NCBI RefSeq assembly: GCF_000826065.2
Contig: NZ_LN623540.1
Coordinates: 67,448 to 131,447 of the forward strand
Direction: 5' to 3'
Origin: Tessaracoccus massiliensis
GTDB taxonomy: Bacteria; Actinomycetota; Actinomycetes; Propionibacteriales; Propionibacteriaceae
Length of the DNA stretch: 64,000 nucleotides
A model generated the notes under the pieces. It made no database searches. It was given only the letters and a program-made list of their open reading frames with translations, and had not been told where the DNA came from. Below are positions 49,778-58,539 of this stretch, one piece after another. A program made the translations under genes and the position numbers. The stretch's first letter is position 1; every line of letters begins with the position of its first letter.

Positions 49778-50160
49778 TCTCAGCCAGCCTTCGGAAGAGC
49801 CCGCCACTTGTCTGGTTCGAGAGCGCACGTGTCGCTGATCGCACCGTTCAGCTCGTACAACCCGACGCGAGGTGGCGGAAGCCAAAGACTCTCGCCAAGA
49901 CGCAAGACTCGCTTAGATCTTTGCCCACCTCTACTTTGTTCCGGCTCACAATCATCGGCCAGCCGACTCCCGTCTGGCGGTCTTCACCTCGATGTACTTT
50001 GGCTGGCCTCTCGGCTCAACTCCTGCTCAAGCATGGAGAGATACTCATCAACGACGGCTTCATTCTCTTCACGAGTCCAGACCTGATGAGCCACGGCGCA
50101 AGTGTAGACATCCCAGTTCCGCCAGGGGCCGCGGACTTCACTCACCGCCAATCTCACGCT
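49778..50160 (-). pseudogene. Relic of a DUF3883 gene with internal deletion
   Basis: On the minus strand, 50140-50020 encodes WTREENEAVVDEYLSML, the usual N terminus of DUF3883-type proteins. It then jumps to 50008-49778, which aligns with 58086-57852, the C-terminal part of the DUF3883 gene to the right (shared runs TCTGGTTCGAGAGCGCACGT, TTCAGCTCGTACAACCCGAC, GACTCGCTTAGATC). The middle is deleted and the frame broken. Together the two copies are direct repeats around the 50.2-57.8 kb sugar locus. Confidence 0.78.
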
Positions 50161-50187
50161 CATCCAGCTTCGGGAGGGTCGAGACCG

Positions 50188-50391
50188 CTAGCTAGGACCA
50201 TGGCTGAAGTCCCATACCGCTGAGCCAAGGCTGCCGCAGTCTGCGGGTTCCGGCTCGTGCCCGTACACCCGGGCTCCAAGGCCGAAAAGCCGGTCTGCGA
50301 TCGCGCGTCCGATCCCGCCAGCTGCACCTGTCACGAGAGCGCCGAGTCCTGCTAACGAAAGCGGCCCGGCTGGGTGCTGATCCTCATGCAT
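50188..50391 (-). pseudogene. N-terminal fragment of a short-chain dehydrogenase
   Basis: A 67-residue frame starting at the ATG at 50391 with GGGAGG upstream. It carries the SDR cofactor site: GLGALVTGAAGGIGRAIADR, then LFGLGARVYGHE. A complete SDR is about 250 residues with a Tyr-x3-Lys site; everything after the first Rossmann unit is missing. The break is next to the DUF3883 relic, so the 3' part was probably lost when the locus border formed. It would have been the last gene of the sugar operon. Confidence 0.72.
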
Positions 50392-50521
50392 CGTGAACCT
50401 CCCTTGGTGAGCATGCCAACTGCCTACTGATGCATCCGACGAGTTCCACAGGACGCCTTGCCCATGAGGAGGCACCGCTGGTTGAGTGTAGAACCACAAG
50501 CCCTCGTTGAGAGGTATGGGC

Positions 50522-51493
50522 TCAGACCCGTCCGGCAGAACCAAAGACTCGCATAGCTGCAGCCACGGCCTCCGACATACCGCGCATTCCCGCTTGCAGG
50601 CATCCGACAGGGTCGACTTCCCCCCGTCGATCCGAGAGGTGCTCACGTGCGCTGGCGGTCCACCCCAAATGCGAGTCAGTACCCTGGTTGATCTTCCGCA
50701 CGCCAAGCTGGATAGCTCGCTTCTTATCCTCCACCGTGATCCCAACAGATGAAGCGACCACCCCGCCGGTAGCGTTGATCCGCTCAACCAACTGGGGAGG
50801 AACAGAAGAACTCCCGTGCAGCACCAGAGCGACATGTGGCAGCGAGCCATGGACTTCCTCAATCAGCTCGAAGTGCAGCTCCGGCTGCTGGCCAGGTGGG
50901 AACTTCACCGCGCCGTGACTTGTACCGACTGCCAATGCCATGGCATCAACCTTCGTCTCTTGCGCGAACCGGAGAGCGTCGGCCACGGTCGTGACTGCAT
51001 AGTCGAAGGCACCGAACTCACCAGTGGTTCCCTCTCCTCCGCCGCCCACAGTGCCGATCTCTCCTTCGACGGTTACACCTGCGGCCTTCGCCAGCTCGAC
51101 GACACGGAGGGTCTCCGCGATATTGGCCTCCAACGAGAGTGGTTCGCCTGTAGTGCTGTCGCGAGAAGCATCGCGCATCACGCTTGTGAAGCCTGCATCA
51201 ACAGCTGCTTGGCAGTCCTCGAACGTGCGTCCGTGATCAAGGTGCAGAGCGACTGGAACCTCGGCTTCTAGCTCAATCAACTTTCGCGCCAAAGCCCAGA
51301 AGGTCGAATCAGCAGTCGGAGCCATCCCTGCGATCGCCTGCACAATCACCGGGCTGCGGAGTTCGTTTGCTGTTTGGACCACACAAGCCACCTGATCGAC
51401 GGACGAGCAGTTGAAGGCTCCCACTGCGTAGCTTCCCTCCTCAGCAGCACTAAGGAGGGAAGCCATCGGGAGCAACAGTTGCTCAGAGGGCAC
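50522..51493 (-). CDS. Class II fructose-bisphosphate-type aldolase (FbaA/GatY/KbaY family)
   Basis: A 323-residue zinc aldolase. Zinc-site residues lie in VALHLDHGRTFEDC (HxDH), in VEGEIGTVGG and in LVLHGSSSVP; the substrate region includes AVGTSHGAVKF. The C terminus (QGTDSHLGWTASAREHL) aligns with the family but the final 30 residues are less typical. It probably cleaves a ketose phosphate or bisphosphate from the kinase product. The start is GTG at 51493 overlapping the end of the upstream gene by 11 bases. It is cotranscribed with the class II (AraD-type) aldolase and FGGY kinase. Confidence 0.85.
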   Translation of the reverse strand: MPSEQLLLPMASLLSAAEEGSYAVGAFNCSSVDQVACVVQTANELRSPVIVQAIAGMAPTADSTFWALARKLIELEAEVPVALHLDHGRTFEDCQAAVDAGFTSVMRDASRDSTTGEPLSLEANIAETLRVVELAKAAGVTVEGEIGTVGGGGEGTTGEFGAFDYAVTTVADALRFAQETKVDAMALAVGTSHGAVKFPPGQQPELHFELIEEVHGSLPHVALVLHGSSSVPPQLVERINATGGVVASSVGITVEDKKRAIQLGVRKINQGTDSHLGWTASAREHLSDRRGEVDPVGCLQAGMRGMSEAVAAAMRVFGSAGRV

Positions 51494-52133
51494 GGTCGAT
51501 ACCGAGCTTGTCGTACTCGAGCACGTTGAGCTCGGATGAGAGCGAGTTGGCCGCCCATAGGACCTTGGCAGCGGACTCGACTGCCACGCTAGTCTTGAAG
51601 GCGGTACGAAGATCTGGGCCTGCGGTCAGAACTCCGTGATTAGCCCACACCACGGCGTTCAGATCACCCATGACGTCACACATCAGGTCGCCGAATTCCG
51701 TCGAGTTGGAGAGATGAAACGGCATGATCGGCACATCACCCTTGGTATAGATGACCATGTTGACCATAGACCCGGTGATGGGACGGCCCGCAACGCCGAA
51801 CGCGTTGGCGTAGATCGGCTCAGTATGGACGAGCGCCTGGACATCAGGGCGGCGCCGGTAAACGGCCATGTGCACAGTAACCTCAGACGAAGGGTTATGC
51901 GATCCCGCAACCAGGTTGCTGTCCGCGTCAACTATAACCATGTCAGTCGCTGACATCTGGTCATACTCAAGGTCAGACGGCGTGATCATGAAGAGGTCGC
52001 TGTCGGGAAGGCGAACCGAGATGTTGCCCTGGGTGTTGAAGTTGAGCCCATACTCCATTGATTTCATGGAGTAATAGAGGATGTCCCGGGCAATGGGAAG
52101 GTACTTGCGGTCGAACACGAGGGTTCCTTTCAT
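51483..52133 (-). CDS. Class II aldolase/adducin family protein (FucA/AraD type)
   Basis: A 216-residue protein of the fuculose-phosphate aldolase / ribulose-phosphate 4-epimerase family. N-terminal GLNFNTQGNISVRLPDSD and ITPSDLEYDQM fit the phosphate and zinc pocket; a late zinc His lies in WANHGVLTAG. The usual HxH zinc pair (V-H-T-H) reads V-H-T-E here, so one metal ligand is replaced by Glu. Activity as aldolase, epimerase or decarboxylase cannot be chosen. The start is the ATG at 52133, seven bases after the kinase stop. Confidence 0.83.
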   Translation of the reverse strand: MKGTLVFDRKYLPIARDILYYSMKSMEYGLNFNTQGNISVRLPDSDLFMITPSDLEYDQMSATDMVIVDADSNLVAGSHNPSSEVTVHMAVYRRRPDVQALVHTEPIYANAFGVAGRPITGSMVNMVIYTKGDVPIMPFHLSNSTEFGDLMCDVMGDLNAVVWANHGVLTAGPDLRTAFKTSVAVESAAKVLWAANSLSSELNVLEYDKLGIDRAL

Positions 52134-52139
52134 TTTCTG

Positions 52140-53534
52140 TTACCAAGAGAGATAGGAAGCCCGCTTGGCAGCGAGTTGGTCGTCGGGGGTGGGCGTGAGT
52201 CTTGCTCTGACGGGCGGCTGATAGCTACCCACGAGAGATTCGATGGCGCCTAGTGCTACCCAGGCTTGAAGAGCCGCGCCTTGCAGAGCAGCCTGGGCCG
52301 AGATGATGGAGAGAGTTCGTCGGCTAGCATCTGCCCGAATGGCGGTTGCATCGAATGAAGCACCCAACCCAGAGCAATGGATCTGTTCCGCTGCGCCAAG
52401 GATGCTGGCGGTCCTCTCGATACTGTCGTACAGCTCGAACCCTGACGCCTCAAGCATGGCGCGCGCCAGGTCTGCAACGTCCATATCGAGGCTGAGGTGC
52501 GTCATACTGGCCGTTGCCGTCGGATCGTTCCGGAACGTCGGTGCCCCTCCAAAGAACGGGAAGACTGTCGCCGGTGAAACTGGTCTAGCCGCTGCCTCAG
52601 CCACTAGTGACGCTACGGGGCGGGCACCGAGGCGTGCGAGCCAATCGAGCCCCCACCCACCAGCCGGGATCCCGACCAGCGACAACCACAGATTCTCGCG
52701 TACGGGATATGTGGGGATGGGATCGGACGACACCGATGGACGCCCAAAGCTGCCCTGGGTAAAGCACTCGGACGAACCTGCGGAGAAGATCGCGATCTCT
52801 TGCGGGACGCCACCGCCACCCCAGTACGCACATGCCTGGTCGTGGGAGCCGACGACGAGCGGCACCCCGACGGGCAGGCCAGTGAGCTCATGACCTGCGG
52901 CAGAAACCGCTCCAGCTAAGGATGCAGCCGGCGACACGGGCGGCATCATCTCTGTTCTGACCCCAGCCCAAGAGCAAAGGTCCTCGCACCACTCAAGCTT
53001 GCCAACATCGAACAGCCCGGATCTTGATGCCATGGTCCAATCGACTACGGGCGTCCCTCCAAGAAGTTCCCGGATGTAGGCGTCGAGAGCCACGATCCGG
53101 CCGCCACTTGGTTCCGTTTGGTGCTGGGCATGGATCTTGAAGATGGGGAACATGGCATGGAGGGGTTCGCCAGTAATCTGTTGGAACTCCTCACCAGTCA
53201 TCGTCCGTGCGAGAGCATGTTGGCTGGCGACGCCACTGACGTCCATCGTGACCGGGAAGTCGAGGGGCGGACTTCCATCTGGATTCAGCGGGAACAGCAC
53301 CTCTCCCTGCGAGGAGAAACTCACCGCCGAGACGTCGGAAGCCTCATTTCGTAGGAGGATTTCTCGGACGCTGTAAGTCACGGCTTGGACGACGTCGTTG
53401 AGGATGACGCGAGCACCGCCCCGCCCATCGAACTGAACCGCGATGTCGCGCCGTATCAAGTCTCGGATCTCCATGTCTCTACCGATGAGAGCCACACGGA
53501 CACCAGAGGTCCCGAGATCTATCGTGACGATCAC
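52140..53534 (-). CDS. FGGY-family carbohydrate kinase
   Basis: A 464-residue ATP-dependent sugar kinase. The N-terminal phosphate loop is TIDLGTSGVRVALI; the catalytic Asp region is LVVGSHDQACAYWGGG, in the second domain; an ATP-site block is HCSGLGASFDATAIRADASR. FGGY kinases act on ketoses and polyols such as xylulose, rhamnulose, fuculose, erythritol or gluconate. Combined with the two aldolases, a ketose or tetritol route is likely. Start GTG at 53534 overlaps the permease stop (GTGA), so it is translationally coupled. Confidence 0.87.
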   Translation of the reverse strand: MIVTIDLGTSGVRVALIGRDMEIRDLIRRDIAVQFDGRGGARVILNDVVQAVTYSVREILLRNEASDVSAVSFSSQGEVLFPLNPDGSPPLDFPVTMDVSGVASQHALARTMTGEEFQQITGEPLHAMFPIFKIHAQHQTEPSGGRIVALDAYIRELLGGTPVVDWTMASRSGLFDVGKLEWCEDLCSWAGVRTEMMPPVSPAASLAGAVSAAGHELTGLPVGVPLVVGSHDQACAYWGGGGVPQEIAIFSAGSSECFTQGSFGRPSVSSDPIPTYPVRENLWLSLVGIPAGGWGLDWLARLGARPVASLVAEAAARPVSPATVFPFFGGAPTFRNDPTATASMTHLSLDMDVADLARAMLEASGFELYDSIERTASILGAAEQIHCSGLGASFDATAIRADASRRTLSIISAQAALQGAALQAWVALGAIESLVGSYQPPVRARLTPTPDDQLAAKRASYLSW

Positions 53535-54379
53535 TTGATTGCTCCTGCCAGACCATTGACTAGATTACGCTGAACCAGCAGGAACACCACAACCATGGGG
53601 ATCGAGATGAGCACCAGAACCGCAAACAGTGCGCCCGGTTGCGAGAGGTAGATGCCCTGGTAAGCGAGCGGGACGAGCACCAGCGGTTTCAGTGCATTGT
53701 CAGCAATCGACACAAGTGGCAGGAGGAAGTCATTCCACGTCATCATCGACTGCCAGACCACCACGACGGCTATGGACGCCTTGGCGAGCGGCAGGTACAA
53801 CTGGAAGAAGATCCTCCACTTGCTGGCGCCGTCGACGAGAGCAGCTTCATACGTCTCGTCGGGGATTGCGGCAAAGGCGTTGCGGATCATAATCACTGCG
53901 AAGGGGATACCGAGAGCGGTATATACGAGGACGAGGCCAGCCAGGTTGTTGTAAAGGTTTAAGAACTGGAGGATCTTGTAAACAGCAACAACAATCGAAG
54001 CCATTGGTAGGACCATCGTGATGATCATCAGAGAGAACGTCACTGTCTTGCCCACAAACTTTAGGCGAACCAGAGCGAAGGCCACCATAGAGCCGAACAG
54101 CACCGTCAGAATCACGGATGGGACCGTTACGGCAAGCGAGTTAAGCAGGTGTTGCAGGATGGGGTTCTGCTCAAAGATCAGCGAATAGTTACTCACCGAT
54201 GGCGAATTGGGCACTAGGCCCCATCCCGTGGTGGTCGGATCGTTGGTCGGCAGCAGAGACAGACTGACCACGGCCAGGATGGGCAGCACCCAGAGCAGCC
54301 CAAAAGGCGCTGCAAGTAGATGGAGCCATTCCACACGTCTACTCGGCCGCCTGGCGTTGAGTGCAGCTGCGTCAAACAC
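53531..54379 (-). CDS. ABC sugar permease, MalG/UgpE type
   Basis: A 282-residue membrane protein with six helices and the EAA loop EAALVDGASKWRIFFQLYLP. It is the second permease of a CUT1 importer. The GTG start at 54379 overlaps the first permease's stop by eight bases. Kinase gene follows with a GTGA overlap. Likely partner: the permease at 54372-55313. Confidence 0.9.
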   Translation of the reverse strand: MFDAAALNARRPSRRVEWLHLLAAPFGLLWVLPILAVVSLSLLPTNDPTTTGWGLVPNSPSVSNYSLIFEQNPILQHLLNSLAVTVPSVILTVLFGSMVAFALVRLKFVGKTVTFSLMIITMVLPMASIVVAVYKILQFLNLYNNLAGLVLVYTALGIPFAVIMIRNAFAAIPDETYEAALVDGASKWRIFFQLYLPLAKASIAVVVVWQSMMTWNDFLLPLVSIADNALKPLVLVPLAYQGIYLSQPGALFAVLVLISIPMVVVFLLVQRNLVNGLAGAIK

Positions 54380-55313
54380 GAGCGCCCCTTCCCTTGCGGA
54401 ACCGGTTGAGTATCGAGTCGTCAGATTCCCGACCTGAGATGAAGCTAGCCCCGAACACCACCACCAAGATCAAAGCCGCGGCAACTGCAAGCACCAGCAA
54501 GACCATCGAGAGGGTTGACGCGTACCCGACGCTCTGAAGTTCGAAGGCCTGTTGGAAGGTGTAGGTCGGAATCATTTCGGAGGCATGGTTCGGACCACCC
54601 TTGGTGGTGGCATAGATCAACTCGAAGGTCTTAAGGGATCCGATGACGGACAACAGGATCAGCGAGAGATGCGTTGGTTTGAGCATCGGCAGGATCACGG
54701 ACCAGACGGTCCGCCAGTATGAAGCTCCATCAATGCGGGCCGCTTCCAGGACGGAGAGGTCAATTTGCTGCAAGCCAGCGAGGTAGAACAGCATCGAGTA
54801 GCCGGACCACTGCCAGACGTTGATGAAGATGACCGTAAAGAGCGCGCTGTTGGGCATGCCAAGGAAATTCTGACCGAACCATTCGATCCCTGTCGCTTGG
54901 GCCAGGGCACCCGTCACGCCCCGAAAAGGGTCAAGGAGGCGCTGCCAGACAATCCCGATGACGATCGGTGAGATGACTACTGGCACGAAGAACAACGTGC
55001 GGTACACGACCCGCCCACGGAGCTTGGTGTTGAGGAGCAGTGCCATCAGGAAGCCGATGGCGGACTGCGGGAGGATCGTGAGGAGGATCCAGAGGCCCGT
55101 GTTCTTGAGGGTCAGGTGGAAGGTGGGATCTGAAAAGAGGGCCGGATAGTTGGAGAAGCCCACGGGGGTGGCTTCGTTGATCCCATCCCATCTCAGCAGC
55201 GATGCCTGGAAGTTGTAGATGATGGGGTAGGCAACAAACACCCCGAACAGGACCGCCGCCGGCAGGAGGAATAGATACGCCTCCCACTGGATGGCTCTTC
55301 GCTTCTTGTTCAT
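54372..55313 (-). CDS. ABC sugar permease, MalF/UgpA type
   Basis: A 313-residue membrane protein with six helices and the EAA loop EAARIDGASYWRTVWSVILP. It contains the FVAYPIIYNFQASLLRWDGI segment typical of first CUT1 permeases. It follows the binding-protein gene by 48 bases. As in the first sugar locus, no ATPase gene accompanies it. Confidence 0.9.
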   Translation of the reverse strand: MNKKRRAIQWEAYLFLLPAAVLFGVFVAYPIIYNFQASLLRWDGINEATPVGFSNYPALFSDPTFHLTLKNTGLWILLTILPQSAIGFLMALLLNTKLRGRVVYRTLFFVPVVISPIVIGIVWQRLLDPFRGVTGALAQATGIEWFGQNFLGMPNSALFTVIFINVWQWSGYSMLFYLAGLQQIDLSVLEAARIDGASYWRTVWSVILPMLKPTHLSLILLSVIGSLKTFELIYATTKGGPNHASEMIPTYTFQQAFELQSVGYASTLSMVLLVLAVAAALILVVVFGASFISGRESDDSILNRFRKGRGARV

Positions 55314-55361
55314 TCAGAACTCCTTCCGGTGGGCCCGGTCACCCGGACCCACCGGTGACGA

Positions 55362-56696
55362 TCACCTGTTGAGGACCTGGTCCTGCTTCTCCTGCAGAAC
55401 CTCTGCGGCCTGCTCGGGTGTGTATTGACCGGTCGCGAGGCCGGCAAGAGCATCGGACAAGGCCGTGTCCATGTCGGGGGTGCGCATGTAGCGAGAGAAC
55501 TTCACGTTCGGCATCCACTCCTGGGTCATGAGTTCCCAGACTTCTTTCTGATGGTCCGAGGTGAATTCCTCGGGATCGAGCCCCTCGACGGCAGGGAGGT
55601 CATTGAAGGTGTTGATCAGCACCTGAGCACCATCGCCCGCGATCCAGTCAGTGAGCACCTGGCAGGCAGCTTCAGGGTTGTCGGTGTCCGCAGCGATGCC
55701 GAGGCCCACGTCAATGCCTCCTACAAGCTGAGGCTCAGCCTCTCCGCCAGGAATAGTCGGGAAAAGGAAGGGGGTGAAGCCTTCGAGACCCTTTGACAGA
55801 GGAGGCGCATCGGCCTTCGCCGGGTCAGACTGCTGGATCCACCAAGCGCCAAGGGGGATGATCGCTGCGTCGCCGGCCTCGAACTGATTCGCGCCGTTCG
55901 GGTAAGCGTCCAGTGCCATGGCACCCTGCTGAGCAACATCGTCATCGAAAAGCTTCTGCCAGTAGCCCAGCGCCTCAACGACGCTGGCATCGGTCCACTT
56001 GGCGTCGCCGAGCTCTGCCTCATAGGGAATACCGGGCTGGATGTTGTTGGCAATCTGCAGGAAGACGACGTTGCGGACCCAGCCGTCCTTCGCCGGCAAC
56101 ATGAAACCTGCCTTTCCAGAGCCTTCAAAGGACTTGGAGACGGACACCAGTTCGTCCCAGGTCTCCGGCGTCTCTTGGCCCGATTCCTCCATCAGTTGAT
56201 GGTTCTGCCAGAGGTTCACTGTCTGGACCAACAGAGGCAGGGTGTAGTAATTCTCGTCCCCCTCAGGGTTACCCAGCCTTGACTGCTCGAGCCCGATCGG
56301 GAAGAACTTGCTCTCCCAATCCGCGCCCCACGTGTCTTCTGCGCACTCATTCAGCGGCATCAACTTGCTGCGATATTGCTGCGTGAGCGCCCCCGGCTGC
56401 AGTCCGACGACGTCGGGCATCGTGTCTGACGACGCTCGGGTGTTGAGATCGACGAGGTACTCCGGGTAGTTGAAGATCTCGCTGTTGATACTCACGCCGT
56501 CGAACTTGGCTTCTGTCGCATCCACCATCGCGTCAGTGGTCTGCGCGATGGGGCTCCACGACCGGAAGGTGATGGCACCGCCTGAGGAGCCCTCGCCGCC
56601 AGTTTCCTCTGGCGGGGTTTGCGCCTGCCCTGCGCATGCCGTCAACGTTAGGGCCGCAACGCCAAGGCCCGCGAGGCCTTTGCGAATCGGGAACAT
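55362..56696 (-). CDS. CUT1-family sugar-binding lipoprotein
   Basis: A 444-residue extracellular solute-binding protein. The signal (KGLAGLGVAALTLTAC) has a lipobox ending at Cys, followed by a Glu/Gly/Ser linker. Core features include ITFRSWSPIAQTTD and DVVGLQPGALTQQ. The start is the ATG at 56696 with AAAGGAG upstream; an ATG 15 bases earlier overlaps that site. It is the first gene of the minus-strand operon, divergent from the LacI gene. Confidence 0.9.
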   Translation of the reverse strand: MFPIRKGLAGLGVAALTLTACAGQAQTPPEETGGEGSSGGAITFRSWSPIAQTTDAMVDATEAKFDGVSINSEIFNYPEYLVDLNTRASSDTMPDVVGLQPGALTQQYRSKLMPLNECAEDTWGADWESKFFPIGLEQSRLGNPEGDENYYTLPLLVQTVNLWQNHQLMEESGQETPETWDELVSVSKSFEGSGKAGFMLPAKDGWVRNVVFLQIANNIQPGIPYEAELGDAKWTDASVVEALGYWQKLFDDDVAQQGAMALDAYPNGANQFEAGDAAIIPLGAWWIQQSDPAKADAPPLSKGLEGFTPFLFPTIPGGEAEPQLVGGIDVGLGIAADTDNPEAACQVLTDWIAGDGAQVLINTFNDLPAVEGLDPEEFTSDHQKEVWELMTQEWMPNVKFSRYMRTPDMDTALSDALAGLATGQYTPEQAAEVLQEKQDQVLNR

Positions 56697-56772
56697 GTCC
56701 ACTCCTTTCATCTGGGCTTCGTTGCCCGGTGCCTCTTCCACTGTGTAACGGAAGCACGTGTACAGCGTGGCA

Positions 56773-56784
56773 GAAAACGATTAC
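56773..56784. promoter_or_regulatory. LacI-type operator of the second sugar locus
   Basis: GAAAACGATTAC fits the LacI-family pattern GnAAnCGnTTnC exactly, in the gap between the binding-protein gene and the LacI gene. It differs from the ATGAAACCGGTTTCAT sites of the other locus, so a separate regulon is expected. Confidence 0.68.
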
Positions 56785-56830
56785 AGTTTCAAGAGGCAAT
56801 CTAAGATCAGTTTGGGACGAGGAGGAGACC

Positions 56831-57805
56831 ATGGCCGCAAAGATGATCGAAGTCGCCAAAGAGGCTGGCGTCTCGATCGCCACAGTGAGCCGGGTGCTGA
56901 ACGGCAAGACGGTGCGGCCCGATCTAGCCGTGGCCGTCCAAGCTGCGATCAAGAAGCTGGAGTATTCGCCTAACAAAGCTGGCCGAACTCTCCGTAAGCA
57001 GTCGGCGGAGGTCATCGGGCTGATCGTGGCAGACATCGAGAACCCGTTCTTCACAGCCTTCGCTCGGGGCGTCGAAGACGTCAGCCAGCAGAACAACTTC
57101 AGCGTCGTGCTGTGCAATAGCGACGAGAGCCCTCGCAAGGAGGCGCGGTATCTACAGGTCGCGGTAGCTGAGCGCATGGCTGGCGTGATCGTCTGCCCTG
57201 CTGACCCGGCGTTGAGCCTGCGTGATTTGGCGCAGCAGGACATCTCTGCGGTCGTGGCCGACCGCGCTCTGCGAGATGATCTCGACCACGTGCTGCTCGA
57301 CAACGAGAGGATCGCTCGCGAGACAACCCGGGAACTGTTGCGCAAGGGTGCGCGCCGCATCGCCTGCATCACAGGGCCGGCATCAACACAAACGGCGGTT
57401 GACAGAGGCAAGGGCTGGGCCTCGGCCTTAGCCGAGGCTGGTGTCGATGTGCCAGACGACTACTTGGTCTACACAGACTTCCGGATCTCGGGAGGTGTTA
57501 GAGCGGCCAACCAACTGCTCCACCATGGGATCCGCCCAGACGCCATCCTGGCGACAAACAATCTTGTCGCAGTCGGCACACTCCGTGCCATTGATGGGCA
57601 ATCAGAAGAGATCCTCGTCGGCGTCGTGGGCGAACTCCCTTATGCAACGAGTTCTCCCGCAAACGTGGTCATGGCGCCCCTGCATCCTGCCGAGATGGGC
57701 CGGTTGGCAGCGCAGATGCTGCATGAGCGGATTGCCGGCAGCTATAAGGGGCGCGGCCGGACCGTAGTGATGGAGCCGTCCCAGCCATCTGACTCCATCT
57801 TCTAA
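56831..57805 (+). CDS. LacI-family regulator of the second sugar locus
   Basis: A 324-residue repressor with an N-terminal helix-turn-helix (VAKEAGVSIATVSRVLNGK) and hinge, then a sugar-sensing domain (ADIENPFFTAFARGVED, DAILATNNLVAVGTL). The start is the ATG at 56831 with GGAGGAG upstream. It is divergent from the ABC/kinase/aldolase operon and probably represses it at the site at 56773. The inducer is unknown. Confidence 0.92.
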   Translation: MAAKMIEVAKEAGVSIATVSRVLNGKTVRPDLAVAVQAAIKKLEYSPNKAGRTLRKQSAEVIGLIVADIENPFFTAFARGVEDVSQQNNFSVVLCNSDESPRKEARYLQVAVAERMAGVIVCPADPALSLRDLAQQDISAVVADRALRDDLDHVLLDNERIARETTRELLRKGARRIACITGPASTQTAVDRGKGWASALAEAGVDVPDDYLVYTDFRISGGVRAANQLLHHGIRPDAILATNNLVAVGTLRAIDGQSEEILVGVVGELPYATSSPANVVMAPLHPAEMGRLAAQMLHERIAGSYKGRGRTVVMEPSQPSDSIF

Positions 57806-57855
57806 TCCCGATCCTAAGGTGAGTGTTGGCGGAGTTTCGGGTCGAACTCCCCAGC

Positions 57856-58539
57856 TCAGCCCACTTTGGGAAGGGCGCGCCACGTGTCTGGTTCGAGAGC
57901 GCACGTGTCACTGATGGCGCCGTTCAGCTCGTACAACCCGACGCGCGGGTGCCGGAAGCGGAAGACTCTCGCCAAGACGTAAGACTCGCTTAGATCCTTG
58001 CTCACCTCTACTTCGTTCCGGCTCACGATCATCGGCCAACCGATTCCGCGTCTGGTGGTCTTAACCTCGATGTGTCTCGGCTGGCCATCTTCAGTCCAGG
58101 ACTCGATGTCAAAGCCGGCTCCGTCGCCGTCTTCGACACTTACATGCCTTACCCGCTCAGCGAGGTCGGCACGGCCACGCTCACGCAGGTGTTCTCGTTC
58201 ACGGGATAGCACTAGGAGCTCACCGGCGAGTCCGAGCTTACGATTCGCAGCCTCGAGCGCTACGAAATCCGTATGCAGCGGACTTGGCCGCCTTCGCTGT
58301 TCCGAGAACTCGGTAACAGGCGGCTCGGAAACCGCCCACTGGAAGTCCACTCGCGGCAACGCTTCGTCTAAGACTTCACTCCTCATGAGCTCGGCCAGGA
58401 ATGGCCGGGACGCCAACGCTTCGTCGAGAACCTGCGCCAAGTCCGCCTGGTAGTTGGCATAGGGCTTGTACCCATCAATGTATGGCGCATGAATGTCTCG
58501 CAGCGCCGCGCTCACATTCGCAAACTTGAACTCGACGGA
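57856..58539 (-). pseudogene. DUF3883 protein, 5'-truncated by an IS256-family element
   Basis: The visible part runs from about 58539 (SVEFKFANVSAAL) to the stop at 57856. The C-terminal domain is DUF3883, with FDIESW and RHIEVKTTRRGIGWPMIVSR, a D/ExK nuclease-like arrangement, then VEVSKDLSESYVLARVFRFR. Family N termini have W-x-x-E-E-x-x-A-V-V and RSxGSIEFKH; these are cut off here by the IS end. A relic with such an N terminus is at 50020-50140. A GTG at 58515 could start a shorter product. DUF3883 often occurs in DNA-processing or defence contexts; the role here is lost or unclear. Confidence 0.78.
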
